A DNA stretch of 64,000 nucleotides. It comes from Paenibacillus glycinis (lineage in GTDB: Bacteria; Bacillota; Bacilli; Paenibacillales; Paenibacillaceae). This document shows, in pieces, positions 1-8,366 of this stretch (position 1 is the first letter of the stretch; every line of letters starts with the position of its first letter). The translations under genes were made by a program, and so were the position numbers. The DNA is taken from NCBI RefSeq assembly GCF_009909185.1, contig NZ_JAAAMV010000027.1:62001-126000 (forward strand), read 5' to 3'. A model generated the notes under the pieces. The model had not been told where the DNA came from. It saw nothing but the letters and a program-made list of their open reading frames with translations, and ran no database searches.

Positions 1-104
1 TCGGTTCGGTCAAAGAGTAACGATGCTCGCTTGCGTAGCCATGCGTTAGTTGACAGAGAGGTTAACGAATCACGCAATATATTCCGAATAGGGGGACATT
101 CTTC

Positions 105-1919
105 ATGAAACAAGGAATGAAGTTCAGCGCCAAATGGATCCTGGGCGCGACGCTGATCGCCACGATGCTGGCGGGCTGCGCGAACGATGGCGGAGCGAAC
201 CAAGGCGAAAACCAAAGCGGACAAGCAAGCCAGGACGGGAATGCGGAGACCTCGGCCGAGCAGACGAATTACAACCTGTACGCGCCGGCGATGACAACCC
301 CGATCAATCTGGACGGCCCGATCACGCAGGAGGTCATGAAGCAATCGGGCATCCATTGGGATAAAGTCGAGATCGGCAATGGAGGGGATCTATCGCAACA
401 GATCAATCTGAAGCTCGCTGCCGGCACATTCCCGGACGCCATTATTCTGCCTTCCGATAGTCTCGTATGGTCGCGCCTGATCAACGAAAAGAAACTGCTT
501 CCTCTGGATGACTATTTTAATGATCCCGAGCATTATCCGAATCTGGCCAAAATCGACAAACGCATCATCGATTATTGGCGAGCAAGCGACGGACATATCT
601 ACTTCGTGCCTTCCGCATACGAGCCGGTCATCGAGAATCCGTCCGCATGGCAGGGCAACGCCCAGGGCTTATGGATTCAAAGTACGCTGCTGAAGAAAGC
701 GGGGATGACGAACGAAGACCTGCGGACGATCGAAGGACTCGAGAAATACCTGAACGCCATCAAAGGCTACAAGGACGATCAAGGGCGCAGCATCATTCCG
801 TTGTCGCTCGGCGGGGAGAATTTCGCCGGACTCGAGATCGTCATGTCCATGTTCGGCGTTCGAAGCACGGACAACGGCTTTAACGAGCAGCCGGACGGTA
901 CGGTCATACCGGACTACAAGCTTCCCGGCTTCAAGCAGGCGTTCCAATGGCTGAATCATCTCAATCTGGACGGCCTGCTCGACCCGGAGACCGCGTTTCA
1001 GAAGAAGGATTTGTTCAAGGAGAAGGTAAACAATTTGCGCTTTGGCGCGATGCTGTTCGGCGGATGGGACAATCCCAACGTAACGACGCTGAAGAATCAT
1101 GGCATTCCCGAGGCGATCACCTATAACGAGCTCGAGAAGAAAGGGTTCCCCGACGGATGGTTCTACCCGACGGAACTCCCGACCGTGAAGGACGTGAAAC
1201 CGGCCCAATACGCCAACTATAATCCGTTCGGTACCAATGGCGCCGGAATCAGCGCAAAGATCAAAAATCCAGATCGGATCATGAAAGGCATCGATTGGAT
1301 GCAGACCGATGAAGCCTTCATCTTGATGGAGTACGGTCCGGAGAGCATGGGGGCTTACAAGATGGAGAACGGCGCCGCCGCCGAAACCTACGACGTTTTT
1401 CGGGGACCCAAGTTCTGGGGCGGAGACAACGGAGGCATGGCGAGCGTGACGCAGTACGGATTTTGGTGGTGGAAAAATCTGGCGAGCGTGGGCAGCTCGC
1501 ATATCAAGACGGTGGAATCGCCTTGGCCGGCGTATAACGCCATGCTGTACGAGGCGGAAGAGATCAACCACAAACAAGGAACGTTCGGGCTGACGCCGAA
1601 AGAAGCGCGCATTAAACCGGTGATCGGCGGCACGGTGGAGAAATACGGTCCCGTACAGAGCGATATCCGACTGAAGTATTATGCAAAAATGCTGCTTGCC
1701 AAAAACGATAAAGACTTCGATACCGCCTATGATCAATTCTTGAACGAAATGAAAGTTCGCGGTCACGACGAAGAAACCATCGCCGAATTCAACAAAGAAT
1801 ACCAAGCGTACAGCGATACGCCGGCCGGAAAAATCACGGTCGATATCAAGAAGACGCTCCCCCGCAACGTCTATAGCGACAAGCCGGCCATTATCGGGGA
1901 ATTAACGGATGGAGAGTGA
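105..1919 (+). CDS. Sugar-binding lipoprotein of an ABC transporter (LplA-like, family 1 solute-binding protein)
   Basis: Extracellular solute-binding lipoprotein that would capture an oligosaccharide and deliver it to ABC permeases. The N-terminus has two positive stretches, a hydrophobic core and a lipobox LAGC with the lipidated Cys at residue 25, followed by a Gly/Asn/Gln-rich linker. The roughly 600-residue length and Trp-rich body match the large LplA/YtcQ-type receptors of Paenibacillaceae rather than the ~420-residue MalE type. The start is the ATG preceded by GGGGGA about 8 nt upstream. The next gene starts 4 nt after this stop, so the two are co-transcribed. No permease genes are present here; they may lie beyond the left edge of the window. 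The substrate cannot be read from the sequence. Confidence 0.85.
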   Translation: MKQGMKFSAKWILGATLIATMLAGCANDGGANQGENQSGQASQDGNAETSAEQTNYNLYAPAMTTPINLDGPITQEVMKQSGIHWDKVEIGNGGDLSQQINLKLAAGTFPDAIILPSDSLVWSRLINEKKLLPLDDYFNDPEHYPNLAKIDKRIIDYWRASDGHIYFVPSAYEPVIENPSAWQGNAQGLWIQSTLLKKAGMTNEDLRTIEGLEKYLNAIKGYKDDQGRSIIPLSLGGENFAGLEIVMSMFGVRSTDNGFNEQPDGTVIPDYKLPGFKQAFQWLNHLNLDGLLDPETAFQKKDLFKEKVNNLRFGAMLFGGWDNPNVTTLKNHGIPEAITYNELEKKGFPDGWFYPTELPTVKDVKPAQYANYNPFGTNGAGISAKIKNPDRIMKGIDWMQTDEAFILMEYGPESMGAYKMENGAAAETYDVFRGPKFWGGDNGGMASVTQYGFWWWKNLASVGSSHIKTVESPWPAYNAMLYEAEEINHKQGTFGLTPKEARIKPVIGGTVEKYGPVQSDIRLKYYAKMLLAKNDKDFDTAYDQFLNEMKVRGHDEETIAEFNKEYQAYSDTPAGKITVDIKKTLPRNVYSDKPAIIGELTDGE

Positions 1920-1923
1920 CGAT

Positions 1924-3552
1924 ATGAATCAAGCAGCAGCGGTCTATCCCAATCGAGTCAATATCATTAATTTCATCCGAGGCTTCGAGCCGCGGGAACC
2001 GATCGACTTGGTCGAGCCGGTCAAGGAACAGCTGGCGCTCGTGCGGAAGCACGGATTACCGGCGACGTGGCTGCTGCAGTACGATGCGCTGATCAACCCG
2101 GAATTCACGGAGCTGCTCCTTCGCGAAGCGGACGATTCGCAGGAAATCGGCGTTTGGTTGGAAGTCGTGCAGCCGCTGGCGGAAAAAGCCGGCATTCCGT
2201 GGCGGGGACGCTATGCCTGGGATTGGCACGCGCATATCGCCTTCACGGTAGGCTATTCGCCGCAGGAGCGGGAACGGCTTGCGGATGTATTGATGGAGGA
2301 CTTCCGGGATCGGTTCGGCTATTACCCCAAATCGGTCGGATCGTGGTTCCTCGATGCGCATGTGCTGGGTTACCTATCCGACAAGTACGGCATTATCGCC
2401 TCCTGCAATTGCAAAGACCAGTGGGGGACCGACGGCTACACGCTGTGGGGCGGTTATTACAATCAAGCCTACTACCCGAGCCGTCTCAACGGCTTTATGC
2501 CGGCCCAGACCGAGGCCTGCCAAATCCCGGTTCCGGTGTTCCGCATGCTCGGAAGCGATCCGATCTATCAATACGATGCCAGGCTTGGCGGCAACGGGCA
2601 GAGCGTGATCACCTTGGAGCCGGTGTACGCGGGAGAAGAGGGCGGCGGCGGCATTCCGGCGTGGGTCAGATGGTTCTTCGACGTCAACTTTCGCCCGGAA
2701 CAGGTTTCCTTCGGTTATACGCAGGTCGGACAGGAAAATTCCTTCGGGTGGGCGCTCATGAAGGATGGTTTGACCGATCAGGCGGAACTGCTCGCGGCCG
2801 GCCAAGCGGCAGGCCGATTGCGCGTCGAGACGCTGGCGGACTCCGGACGCTGGTTTAGACGGCAATATCCCGTCACGCCTGCTTCCTCGCTATGCGCACT
2901 TAGTGATTGGAGGGGGGAAGGCCGTCAGTCCGTCTGGTATTATAACCGGTACTATCGGTTTAACCTGTTGAATAACGATGGCGAGCTCTGGATTCGCGAT
3001 ATTCATCTGTTTGACGAGCGTTACGAGGAACGGTACTTGCGCGAGACGTGTCCGGACAAATACAGCCACTATGATACGCTGCCCGTCGTGGACAGCGCCC
3101 GCTGGAGCAAGGAGCACGCATCGGCCGGCCTGCGTCCAGTCGCGTATGACCAAGAAGGACGGCCCGAGCCGCTCGTCGTCTCTTCGCTGGAAGTGGATGA
3201 ATCCGTGCCGGGCGAGCTTGAGATCCTGATTCGGCTGGAAGCGGGGGATACGCTTCGCATCCGCTGTTCGGAGCGGGAGATCGGCTTTATTGCAAGCCGT
3301 TCCGACTGGGGACTTCAGCTGTTATGGAACGAGGCGTCCGAGCTTCCGGAGATGCGGCTTGAATCGAATGCGATCAGCTATGTTTTTCACGGTCATCCGT
3401 ATCAGGTTCAATGGAGCGACGCGCTGTCGCACACGCCAATCGCGCGCGATTCGTTCGCTTTGCCCTCCAATCGTGTTCGGGAGGGGCAGCCTGCGTTCGC
3501 GGGCGGCATCTCGATTCGGGCTGCCGAGCGCGAACTGAGCATGCGTTTCTGA
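1924..3552 (+). CDS. Polysaccharide-deacetylase-like (NodB/glycosidase beta-alpha barrel) protein of unknown specificity
   Basis: Cytoplasmic protein of 542 residues with no signal peptide. The N-terminal ~250 residues resemble a glycoside hydrolase/deacetylase barrel. They begin with a strand leading into INFIRGFEPRE, then a PATWLLQYDAL segment, a DWHAHIAF segment containing possible metal-binding Asp/His residues, and an SVGSWFLDAHVL segment like those in deacetylase-fold proteins. The C-terminal half looks beta-rich and could be an accessory domain. I chose ATG 1924, with GGAG in the preceding stop region as ribosome binding site, over the upstream ATG 1909, which lies inside the previous gene. 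Coupling to a sugar receptor suggests it acts on the imported glycan. The fold call is moderate; the reaction is unknown. Confidence 0.6.
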   Translation: MNQAAAVYPNRVNIINFIRGFEPREPIDLVEPVKEQLALVRKHGLPATWLLQYDALINPEFTELLLREADDSQEIGVWLEVVQPLAEKAGIPWRGRYAWDWHAHIAFTVGYSPQERERLADVLMEDFRDRFGYYPKSVGSWFLDAHVLGYLSDKYGIIASCNCKDQWGTDGYTLWGGYYNQAYYPSRLNGFMPAQTEACQIPVPVFRMLGSDPIYQYDARLGGNGQSVITLEPVYAGEEGGGGIPAWVRWFFDVNFRPEQVSFGYTQVGQENSFGWALMKDGLTDQAELLAAGQAAGRLRVETLADSGRWFRRQYPVTPASSLCALSDWRGEGRQSVWYYNRYYRFNLLNNDGELWIRDIHLFDERYEERYLRETCPDKYSHYDTLPVVDSARWSKEHASAGLRPVAYDQEGRPEPLVVSSLEVDESVPGELEILIRLEAGDTLRIRCSEREIGFIASRSDWGLQLLWNEASELPEMRLESNAISYVFHGHPYQVQWSDALSHTPIARDSFALPSNRVREGQPAFAGGISIRAAERELSMRF

Positions 3553-3612
3553 TGCAAGGCGTTCTATTTCATCATTCGCAAGCGGCTTAACGGTGCCCGA
3601 TCGGGCACGTCC

Positions 3613-3679
3613 CCTTTCGGTATACAGTGCATACGTCCATGTCGGACGGATAAACACTGTAGACCGAGAGGTTTTTTTT
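3613..3679 (+). terminator. Rho-independent terminator
   Basis: A long stem of about 17 bp (left arm 3613-3629, right arm 3655-3671, one mismatch and one G-T pair) with a 25-nt loop is followed by eight T residues at 3672-3679. It ends the operon of the sugar receptor and the deacetylase-like gene. A separate 16-nt perfect palindrome lies just upstream at 3593-3608. Confidence 0.8.
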
Positions 3680-3803
3680 GCGGTAAAAGATAGAACCGGG
3701 GGCAATAGTTGCGATAAGGTATAGTGGAAATAGGTTATCGTTCGGAGGGTTATATGAAGATAGCGGTTGTATCGCGTTTTTAATGAACGAACGAAGGAGC
3801 GCG

Positions 3804-4050
3804 ATGTCCATGGAAATTCCAATTCAATTCGATAACGGAAGATTCAAACCGCTGACAGTCTACATGCAGGACGTGAAGAAGAGCTGCGGCGCATCGGATG
3901 TTGAACAAGTATGCGGACGATTACACGGCGGATCAATTCGCGTTCAATGGCTTGCTATTGGATTGTTTATCTCGATGAACGATCTAGAGGGATCCTAGCA
4001 ATACCGTTCATGAAATCGCCAAAGACGGCAAACACGCGCTGCGGCTGTAA
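3804..4050 (+). pseudogene. Decayed small gene, unrecognised
   Basis: A well-placed AAGGAG (3794-3799) precedes ATG 3804, which opens a frame reading MSMEIPIQFDNGRFKPLTVY and continuing to about 3900. The coding-like reading then moves to another frame at 3901 (NKYADDYTADQFAFNGLLLD, stop TGA 3976-3978). A third piece (NTVHEIAKDGKHALRL) ends at TAA 4048-4050. None of the pieces alone looks complete. Two frame changes in about 250 bp indicate a gene remnant. I do not recognise the family. The stretch could also be non-coding with accidental open frames. Confidence 0.4.
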
Positions 4051-4110
4051 TCGGTATAATAATCATGTAAAGCGTTACCTGTCTTCTAACCTGAAGAGGC
4101 GGTGAATGCG

Positions 4111-4611
4111 ATGGGGTTTTGGTTCAGAAAGAACAAAGAACGGATCCGTTCGGAGGGCGTGCAAGCTTCGTCCGATCCAAGCGAGGCAATTCCCGGCAAG
4201 GTCGCGGAAGAGCAGGCGGCCAGCGACGCTGCCGTACCATCCAGGCAGTATTGGAACTCCGGCATGTCCGTGCAGGACTGGATGAGCGAGATGTTTCGGG
4301 AGCAGGAACGGAAAGGGGCTTTCGAGCATTTGGCGGGCAGAGGCAAGCCGCTCGATGTCCCGTCAGGCGACGTGACCGGCAGCATCCTAAAGGAGGCGAA
4401 CTTCTTGCCGGCTTGGGTTACGCTGCAGCATGAAATCCGGGATCAATTGCAGCGGCTGCTCGAGACCGGTCCTTCCGTTCTCCCGGAGTCAGCGCTCGAT
4501 GAGATCAACGCGAAGATTACCAAGTACAACGGCATGGTGCCGAGCCCGATGCTGCAGAAATGGAAGCTGACCCGGGAGAACATGCGGCTGCAATACGAGC
4601 GTTGGAAATAG
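4111..4611 (+). CDS. DUF1992 / DnaJ-family-like domain protein
   Basis: Small soluble protein of 166 residues. The C-terminal two thirds carry the DUF1992 hallmark seen in DnaJ homologue subfamily C member 28: MFREQERKGAFEHLAGRGKP, then SGDVTGSILKEANFLPAWV and a C-terminal Tyr/Arg-rich helix. There is no J domain. The family's biochemical role is unknown. The N-terminal ~50 residues are charged and probably disordered. The frame stays open to a GTG at 4102, but that codon sits too close to the GAGGCGG motif. ATG 4111 has better spacing and was chosen. Monocistronic, with its own terminator directly downstream. Confidence 0.75.
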   Translation: MGFWFRKNKERIRSEGVQASSDPSEAIPGKVAEEQAASDAAVPSRQYWNSGMSVQDWMSEMFREQERKGAFEHLAGRGKPLDVPSGDVTGSILKEANFLPAWVTLQHEIRDQLQRLLETGPSVLPESALDEINAKITKYNGMVPSPMLQKWKLTRENMRLQYERWK

Positions 4612-4623
4612 GCAAAACGAAAG

Positions 4624-4653
4624 CGGCCGGTCGGTGGACCCGCCGTTTTTTTT
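4624..4653 (+). terminator. Rho-independent terminator of the DUF1992 gene
   Basis: Stem CGGC-C-GGTC / GACC-C-GCCG with one C-C mismatch and a four-base loop, followed by eight T residues. Confidence 0.8.
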
Positions 4654-4878
4654 GTTGACGACCCGCTTAATCCCCGTGCCGGAAACGATCGGCTGCACGC
4701 AACGCCGATAGGCGTAAGATCCGCGCGGAAGCTTAGAGCCGAGCGCTGGTGAGAATCACTTTAACGGCGAGGTATTCTATTATAAGGAGCGTCTCCGTTA
4801 TGGTAAGATTAGAAGGAATCGTGATACAAATTTGGCTAAAATCGCTCAAAAAGATTGTGAGAACCGGAGTGTGTACAT

Positions 4879-5642
4879 ATGGACCCGCATGAAGCTTATC
4901 TAAGGCAGATTCAGCTCAAGAGACACGCGATCCCATCGTACGACGTCTATCCGTTTAATTTGGGGATCATCCAGAACCTCGACAAGCTCGATCTCCACCC
5001 GAAAGTCACTTATTTCGTCGGTGAAAACGGAATGGGAAAATCGACGCTGATGGAATCTATTGCGGCAGCGTGGGGATTTAATCCCGAAGGCGGGACGCTG
5101 AATTTCACGTTTTCGACGCGATCTACCCATTCCGACCTCTATGAATATATCCACTTGATACGGGGCTCGCTCCGACCCAAGGATGGTTTCTTTTTAGAGC
5201 GGAAAGCTTTTATAATCTGGCTACGAATATGGATGAACTGGATCGTTCGGAGCGAGGGCGTCCGATCAGAGACTCGTACGGCGGAAAATCCCTGCATGAA
5301 CAATCGCATGGAGAGTCGTTCTTCGCGACGTTCGTCCACCGTTTCGGCGGCAAGGGATTATATATGTTGGATGAGCCCGAGGCTGCGTTGTCGCCGCTGC
5401 GGCAAATGTCGATGCTTGCAAGAATACACGACTTGGTACAACAAAACGCGCAATTCATTATCGCCACGCATTCTCCGATCCTGATGGCATACCCGGATTC
5501 GATCATTTATCATTTGAATCCGGATGGAATCGAGATCCAGGCTTTGGAGGATACGGATCATTACGTGATCATGAAGTCGTTTTTGAATAACAAAGAAAAA
5601 ATGATGCAACGGTTATTCGATGAAAGCACGGACGACGAGTAA
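4879..5642 (+). pseudogene. AAA-type ATPase (COG3910-like) interrupted by a -1 frameshift
   Basis: The first frame (from ATG 4879) carries the P-loop GENGMGKST around residues 48-56. The second frame, entered at about 5196, carries RAESFYNLATNMDELD, a Walker B LYMLDEP and a switch-like IIATHSP, ending at 5642. Joined, they give a single protein of about 254 residues, the usual size of this small predicted ATPase family, with all ATPase motifs in order. The break falls in the run C-TTTTT-A at 5190-5196; one extra T would restore the frame. So this is a true null allele, a homopolymer sequencing error, or less likely a -1 frameshift site. Read literally, the first frame ends at 5484 after about 95 out-of-frame residues. 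Confidence 0.75.
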
Positions 5643-5667
5643 GAAATAGGGATGGGAGGAAACCAGG

Positions 5668-6645
5668 TTGGCAGATCAAGCTCTCGATTGGCGGCATTGG
5701 CGTCCCAAGAAATCGGTCACGAAGTGGTTGCTGGATGCAGATCCTTCGATCCGTTGGCAGGTCATGCGCGATATAACCCGCGAGCCGGAGGAGATCGTCG
5801 ACGCGGAACGCGCGCGAGTCGGGGAGGAGGGCTGGGGCGCACGCCTCCTCTCCCTGCAGGCGCCGGATGGCCGCTGGGGGGCTGACCTTGATCCATGGCC
5901 GTTGAAGCATACGATCTTCTCGCTGGTCCTGCTGAGGGATTTTGGATTGAATCCGACGAGCAGGGAAGCCCGCGGCATGATCGATCTGGTGCGCGACCGC
6001 GTGACCTGGCAGCAGCTTGACGGCAGGCCTTTTTTCGACGGCGAAACCGAACCCTGCATCAATGGCAGGATCCTGGAAGTTGGCGCCTATTTCGGCGCAC
6101 CGAGCGACCGGCTGGCCGATCGCCTGCTCGGCGAGCAGCTCGAGGACGGGGGTTGGAACTGCGAGGCTCCGCCAAGCCGGCGTTCCTCGTTCCACAGCAC
6201 GATCTGCGTGCTGGAGGGACTGCTGGCATTCGAGAAAGCCAAAGGCGCCGACGCTGCCGTGAGCGAGGCCCGCAGCCGGGCCGAGGCGTATCTGATGGAC
6301 CGAGGCATGTTCCGATCGCTGTCGACCGGCCAGTTGATCGACCGCAATTGGATGCGGTTCTCGTTCCCGCCTACTTGGCATTACGATATTCTCCGCGGCC
6401 TGGACTACTTGCGCAGCGCCGGCGTACATCCCGATGAACGGATCGCAGAAGCCGTTGCATGGGTGGCGAAGAAACGACATCAGAACGGACGGTGGCCGCT
6501 GCAGAATCCGCACGCCGATCGAATCGACTTCGACATGGAAGGCCGGGCAGGCACGGCTAGCCGTTGGAATACGCTCCGGGCGTTGCGGGTGCTGGATTGG
6601 TATTCGGCGGCAAAAGAAAATGATATCACGCGATCGACTGTTTAG
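5668..6645 (+). CDS. Squalene-cyclase/prenyltransferase-like (alpha-alpha toroid) protein
   Basis: Soluble protein of 325 residues starting at TTG with GGGAGG upstream. It contains QW-like repeats typical of terpene cyclase/prenyltransferase toroids: LQAPDGRWG near residue 65, LEDGGWNCEAP near 155 and KKRHQNGRWPLQN near 270, separated by helical segments. At half the length of a real squalene-hopene cyclase, and without a visible DXDD motif, it is unlikely to cyclise squalene. Proteins of this type are usually annotated only as 'squalene cyclase-like'. It follows the broken ATPase gene by about 25 bp, so the two were probably co-transcribed. Function unknown. Confidence 0.6.
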   Translation: MADQALDWRHWRPKKSVTKWLLDADPSIRWQVMRDITREPEEIVDAERARVGEEGWGARLLSLQAPDGRWGADLDPWPLKHTIFSLVLLRDFGLNPTSREARGMIDLVRDRVTWQQLDGRPFFDGETEPCINGRILEVGAYFGAPSDRLADRLLGEQLEDGGWNCEAPPSRRSSFHSTICVLEGLLAFEKAKGADAAVSEARSRAEAYLMDRGMFRSLSTGQLIDRNWMRFSFPPTWHYDILRGLDYLRSAGVHPDERIAEAVAWVAKKRHQNGRWPLQNPHADRIDFDMEGRAGTASRWNTLRALRVLDWYSAAKENDITRSTV

Positions 6646-6671
6646 GCATCTCGAGAAAATTATACCAACCA

Positions 6672-6708
6672 AAAACGGAGCGGCTGCCGAAGGCAGCCGC
6701 TCCGTTTT
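6672..6708. terminator. Bidirectional terminator between convergent genes
   Basis: A perfect 17-bp inverted repeat (6672-6688 and 6692-6708) with a GAA loop has AAAA on one end and TTTT on the other, so it works in both directions. It separates the squalene-cyclase-like gene (+) from the SPFH gene (-). Confidence 0.9.
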
Positions 6709-6757
6709 CGCGTGTTGCAAACGACGCGGATCGAGGATGCGACTCGCAACCCGTCGA

Positions 6758-7693
6758 TTATTTCGGATTGGTGATATCGAAGATCTTCCCGATCATCCCG
6801 GCCGAGCCCAGCGCATTGACGGCTTCCGTCGGTATAAAGATCGTCGTTGCTTTGCCTTCCGCCATTTGACCGAGCGCTTCGAAGGATTTGTAAGCCAGTA
6901 TTTGCGCATCCAGCCCGGCTAGCTTGATCGCTTCGATTCGCGCCCGTTCCGCGTTCGCGACATGCTTGATGCCTTCCGCCTTTCCGATCGCCTCCAGCTC
7001 CTGCGCTTTTTGCTTCGCTTCGGCATCGAGAATTTGCCGCTGCTTCTCGGCTTCGGCCGCCAGGACGACGGCTGCTTGCTGCGCCTCCGCGCGCAATACC
7101 GTCGATTGCTTCTCGCCTTCCGCCTGCAGGATGATGGCGCGCTTCTCGCGTTCGGCCCTCATCTGCTTCTCCATCGAATTCTGGATATCCGCGGGAATGG
7201 CCAATTGCAGCACTTCGACGCGGTCGATGCGGACGCCCCAATTCTCCGATGCCTGATCGAGCACCAGTCGGAGATCCGTCTGAATGCGGTCGCGGTTGGA
7301 GAGGATTTCGTCCAATTCCATCTTGCCGATCGTCGCCCGCAGCGCGGAGGCCACGATATTATGAATGCCGCCGACATAGTTGGCAATGCCGTACGTGGCG
7401 AGCTTGGGATCCACGACGCTGAAAAACGTCGCAAGCTCGATGCCGATCGCGACATTGTCCTTCGTGATGACGGATTGCGAAGGCACCGTCTCCTGATGAA
7501 TGCGAAGATCGTGACGCAGCCGGATTTTGTCGATGACCGGTATGATCAGATTCACCCCGGCATGAAGCGTTTTATTGTATTTCCCCAGTCTTTCCACGAT
7601 GGCTACGGTTTGCTGCGGGATGATCCGCACGCCTTTGATGACAATGGCTACGACCATGGCAAGAATAACGACAACGACGATAATGCCAATCAC
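6758..7693 (-). CDS. SPFH/Band 7 slipin-type membrane protein (QmcA/paraslipin-like)
   Basis: Membrane microdomain scaffold of 311 residues. An N-terminal hydrophobic anchor (residues ~2-22) is followed by an SPFH domain (about 25-190) containing VAIVERLGKYNKTLHAGVN. Next comes a long Glu/Ala/Lys/Gln-rich coiled coil (about 190-260) and a short C-terminal tail. This arrangement is that of stomatin-like slipins. It lies 7 nt downstream of the NfeD gene on the same strand, the standard SPFH-NfeD operon pairing in bacteria, where the two proteins work together in the membrane. Expressed leftward; its end abuts the bidirectional terminator. Confidence 0.9.
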   Translation of the reverse strand: MIGIIVVVVILAMVVAIVIKGVRIIPQQTVAIVERLGKYNKTLHAGVNLIIPVIDKIRLRHDLRIHQETVPSQSVITKDNVAIGIELATFFSVVDPKLATYGIANYVGGIHNIVASALRATIGKMELDEILSNRDRIQTDLRLVLDQASENWGVRIDRVEVLQLAIPADIQNSMEKQMRAEREKRAIILQAEGEKQSTVLRAEAQQAAVVLAAEAEKQRQILDAEAKQKAQELEAIGKAEGIKHVANAERARIEAIKLAGLDAQILAYKSFEALGQMAEGKATTIFIPTEAVNALGSAGMIGKIFDITNPK

Positions 7694-7700
7694 TCGGCCT

Positions 7701-8126
7701 CTACTCCTTCGTCACGAATAATTTGGTAACCCTTACCTCGGCAACGACGACCTTGGCGCCTTCCGCGATCTTTTCGCTCGCGACGGCCGACCATATCTCG
7801 CCATGCAGCTTGACGAGCCCGGCCTCGTCGGGTGAAATGGCCTGCACGACGTACGCTTCTTGTCCCACCAAATAATCCGCGATGCGCGGAATCGGCGTCT
7901 TCGAGGTCGAGGGGACGACTTTGCGAAGAAGCGGCAGCAAGAAGATATACAGGGCGGCGGTCGCGATGACAAACGTGAAGCATTGCGCCAATACCGGGAA
8001 TCCGGCCAGCGCGGCGACGATGGAGATGACGGCTGCAGCGGACAGGAGCAGAAAATAGAACGTTCCCGTGAACAGCTCGATCAGCACGAGCACCGCAGCC
8101 AAGACCAGCCAGGCCAAAGCGAACAT
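7701..8126 (-). CDS. NfeD-like membrane protein
   Basis: Protein of 141 residues with hydrophobic segments over roughly residues 1-70, then a soluble C-terminal beta-barrel (OB-fold) region containing LVGQEAYVVQAISPDEAGLV and KLHGEIWSAVASEKIAEGAK. The latter resembles the classical NfeD motif in which a G/W-containing strand precedes 'I..G..V.V'. The length corresponds to short NfeD1b proteins that lack the serine protease part. It is the first gene of a two-gene leftward operon with the slipin. Start ATG 8126 is preceded on the minus strand by a purine-rich GAGGGGG ribosome binding site. Confidence 0.88.
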   Translation of the reverse strand: MFALAWLVLAAVLVLIELFTGTFYFLLLSAAAVISIVAALAGFPVLAQCFTFVIATAALYIFLLPLLRKVVPSTSKTPIPRIADYLVGQEAYVVQAISPDEAGLVKLHGEIWSAVASEKIAEGAKVVVAEVRVTKLFVTKE

Positions 8127-8366
8127 GAATCTCCCCCCTCATGAAGCGTCCATTTTAATACCTATGTGGCTCCGTCGCAATCAGACCTTCCTTGCGCGGG
8201 CGCGAATAAGAAAAAGCGCGCATCCGAACGGCTTGCGCTAGTCGCGACGGGAGATGAAGATCGTGGATAATCTCACAATAATTTCTAGCTTTGCATGGAA
8301 TTCGCGCCCGCAGTCAGTTATGATATAGGGGTGTCTTAGAAGACTACTAGGCGTAGGTGATGATGA

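Noticed and set aside
1-104. Promoter for the first gene based on TTGACA at 50-55
   Set aside because: No acceptable -10 box at 16-18 bp. The gene may instead belong to an operon starting outside the window.
8281-8366. Promoter for the PAS histidine kinase (TTGCAT and TATGAT)
   Set aside because: The spacer is 22 bp, too long for a standard sigma-A promoter; other combinations are no better.
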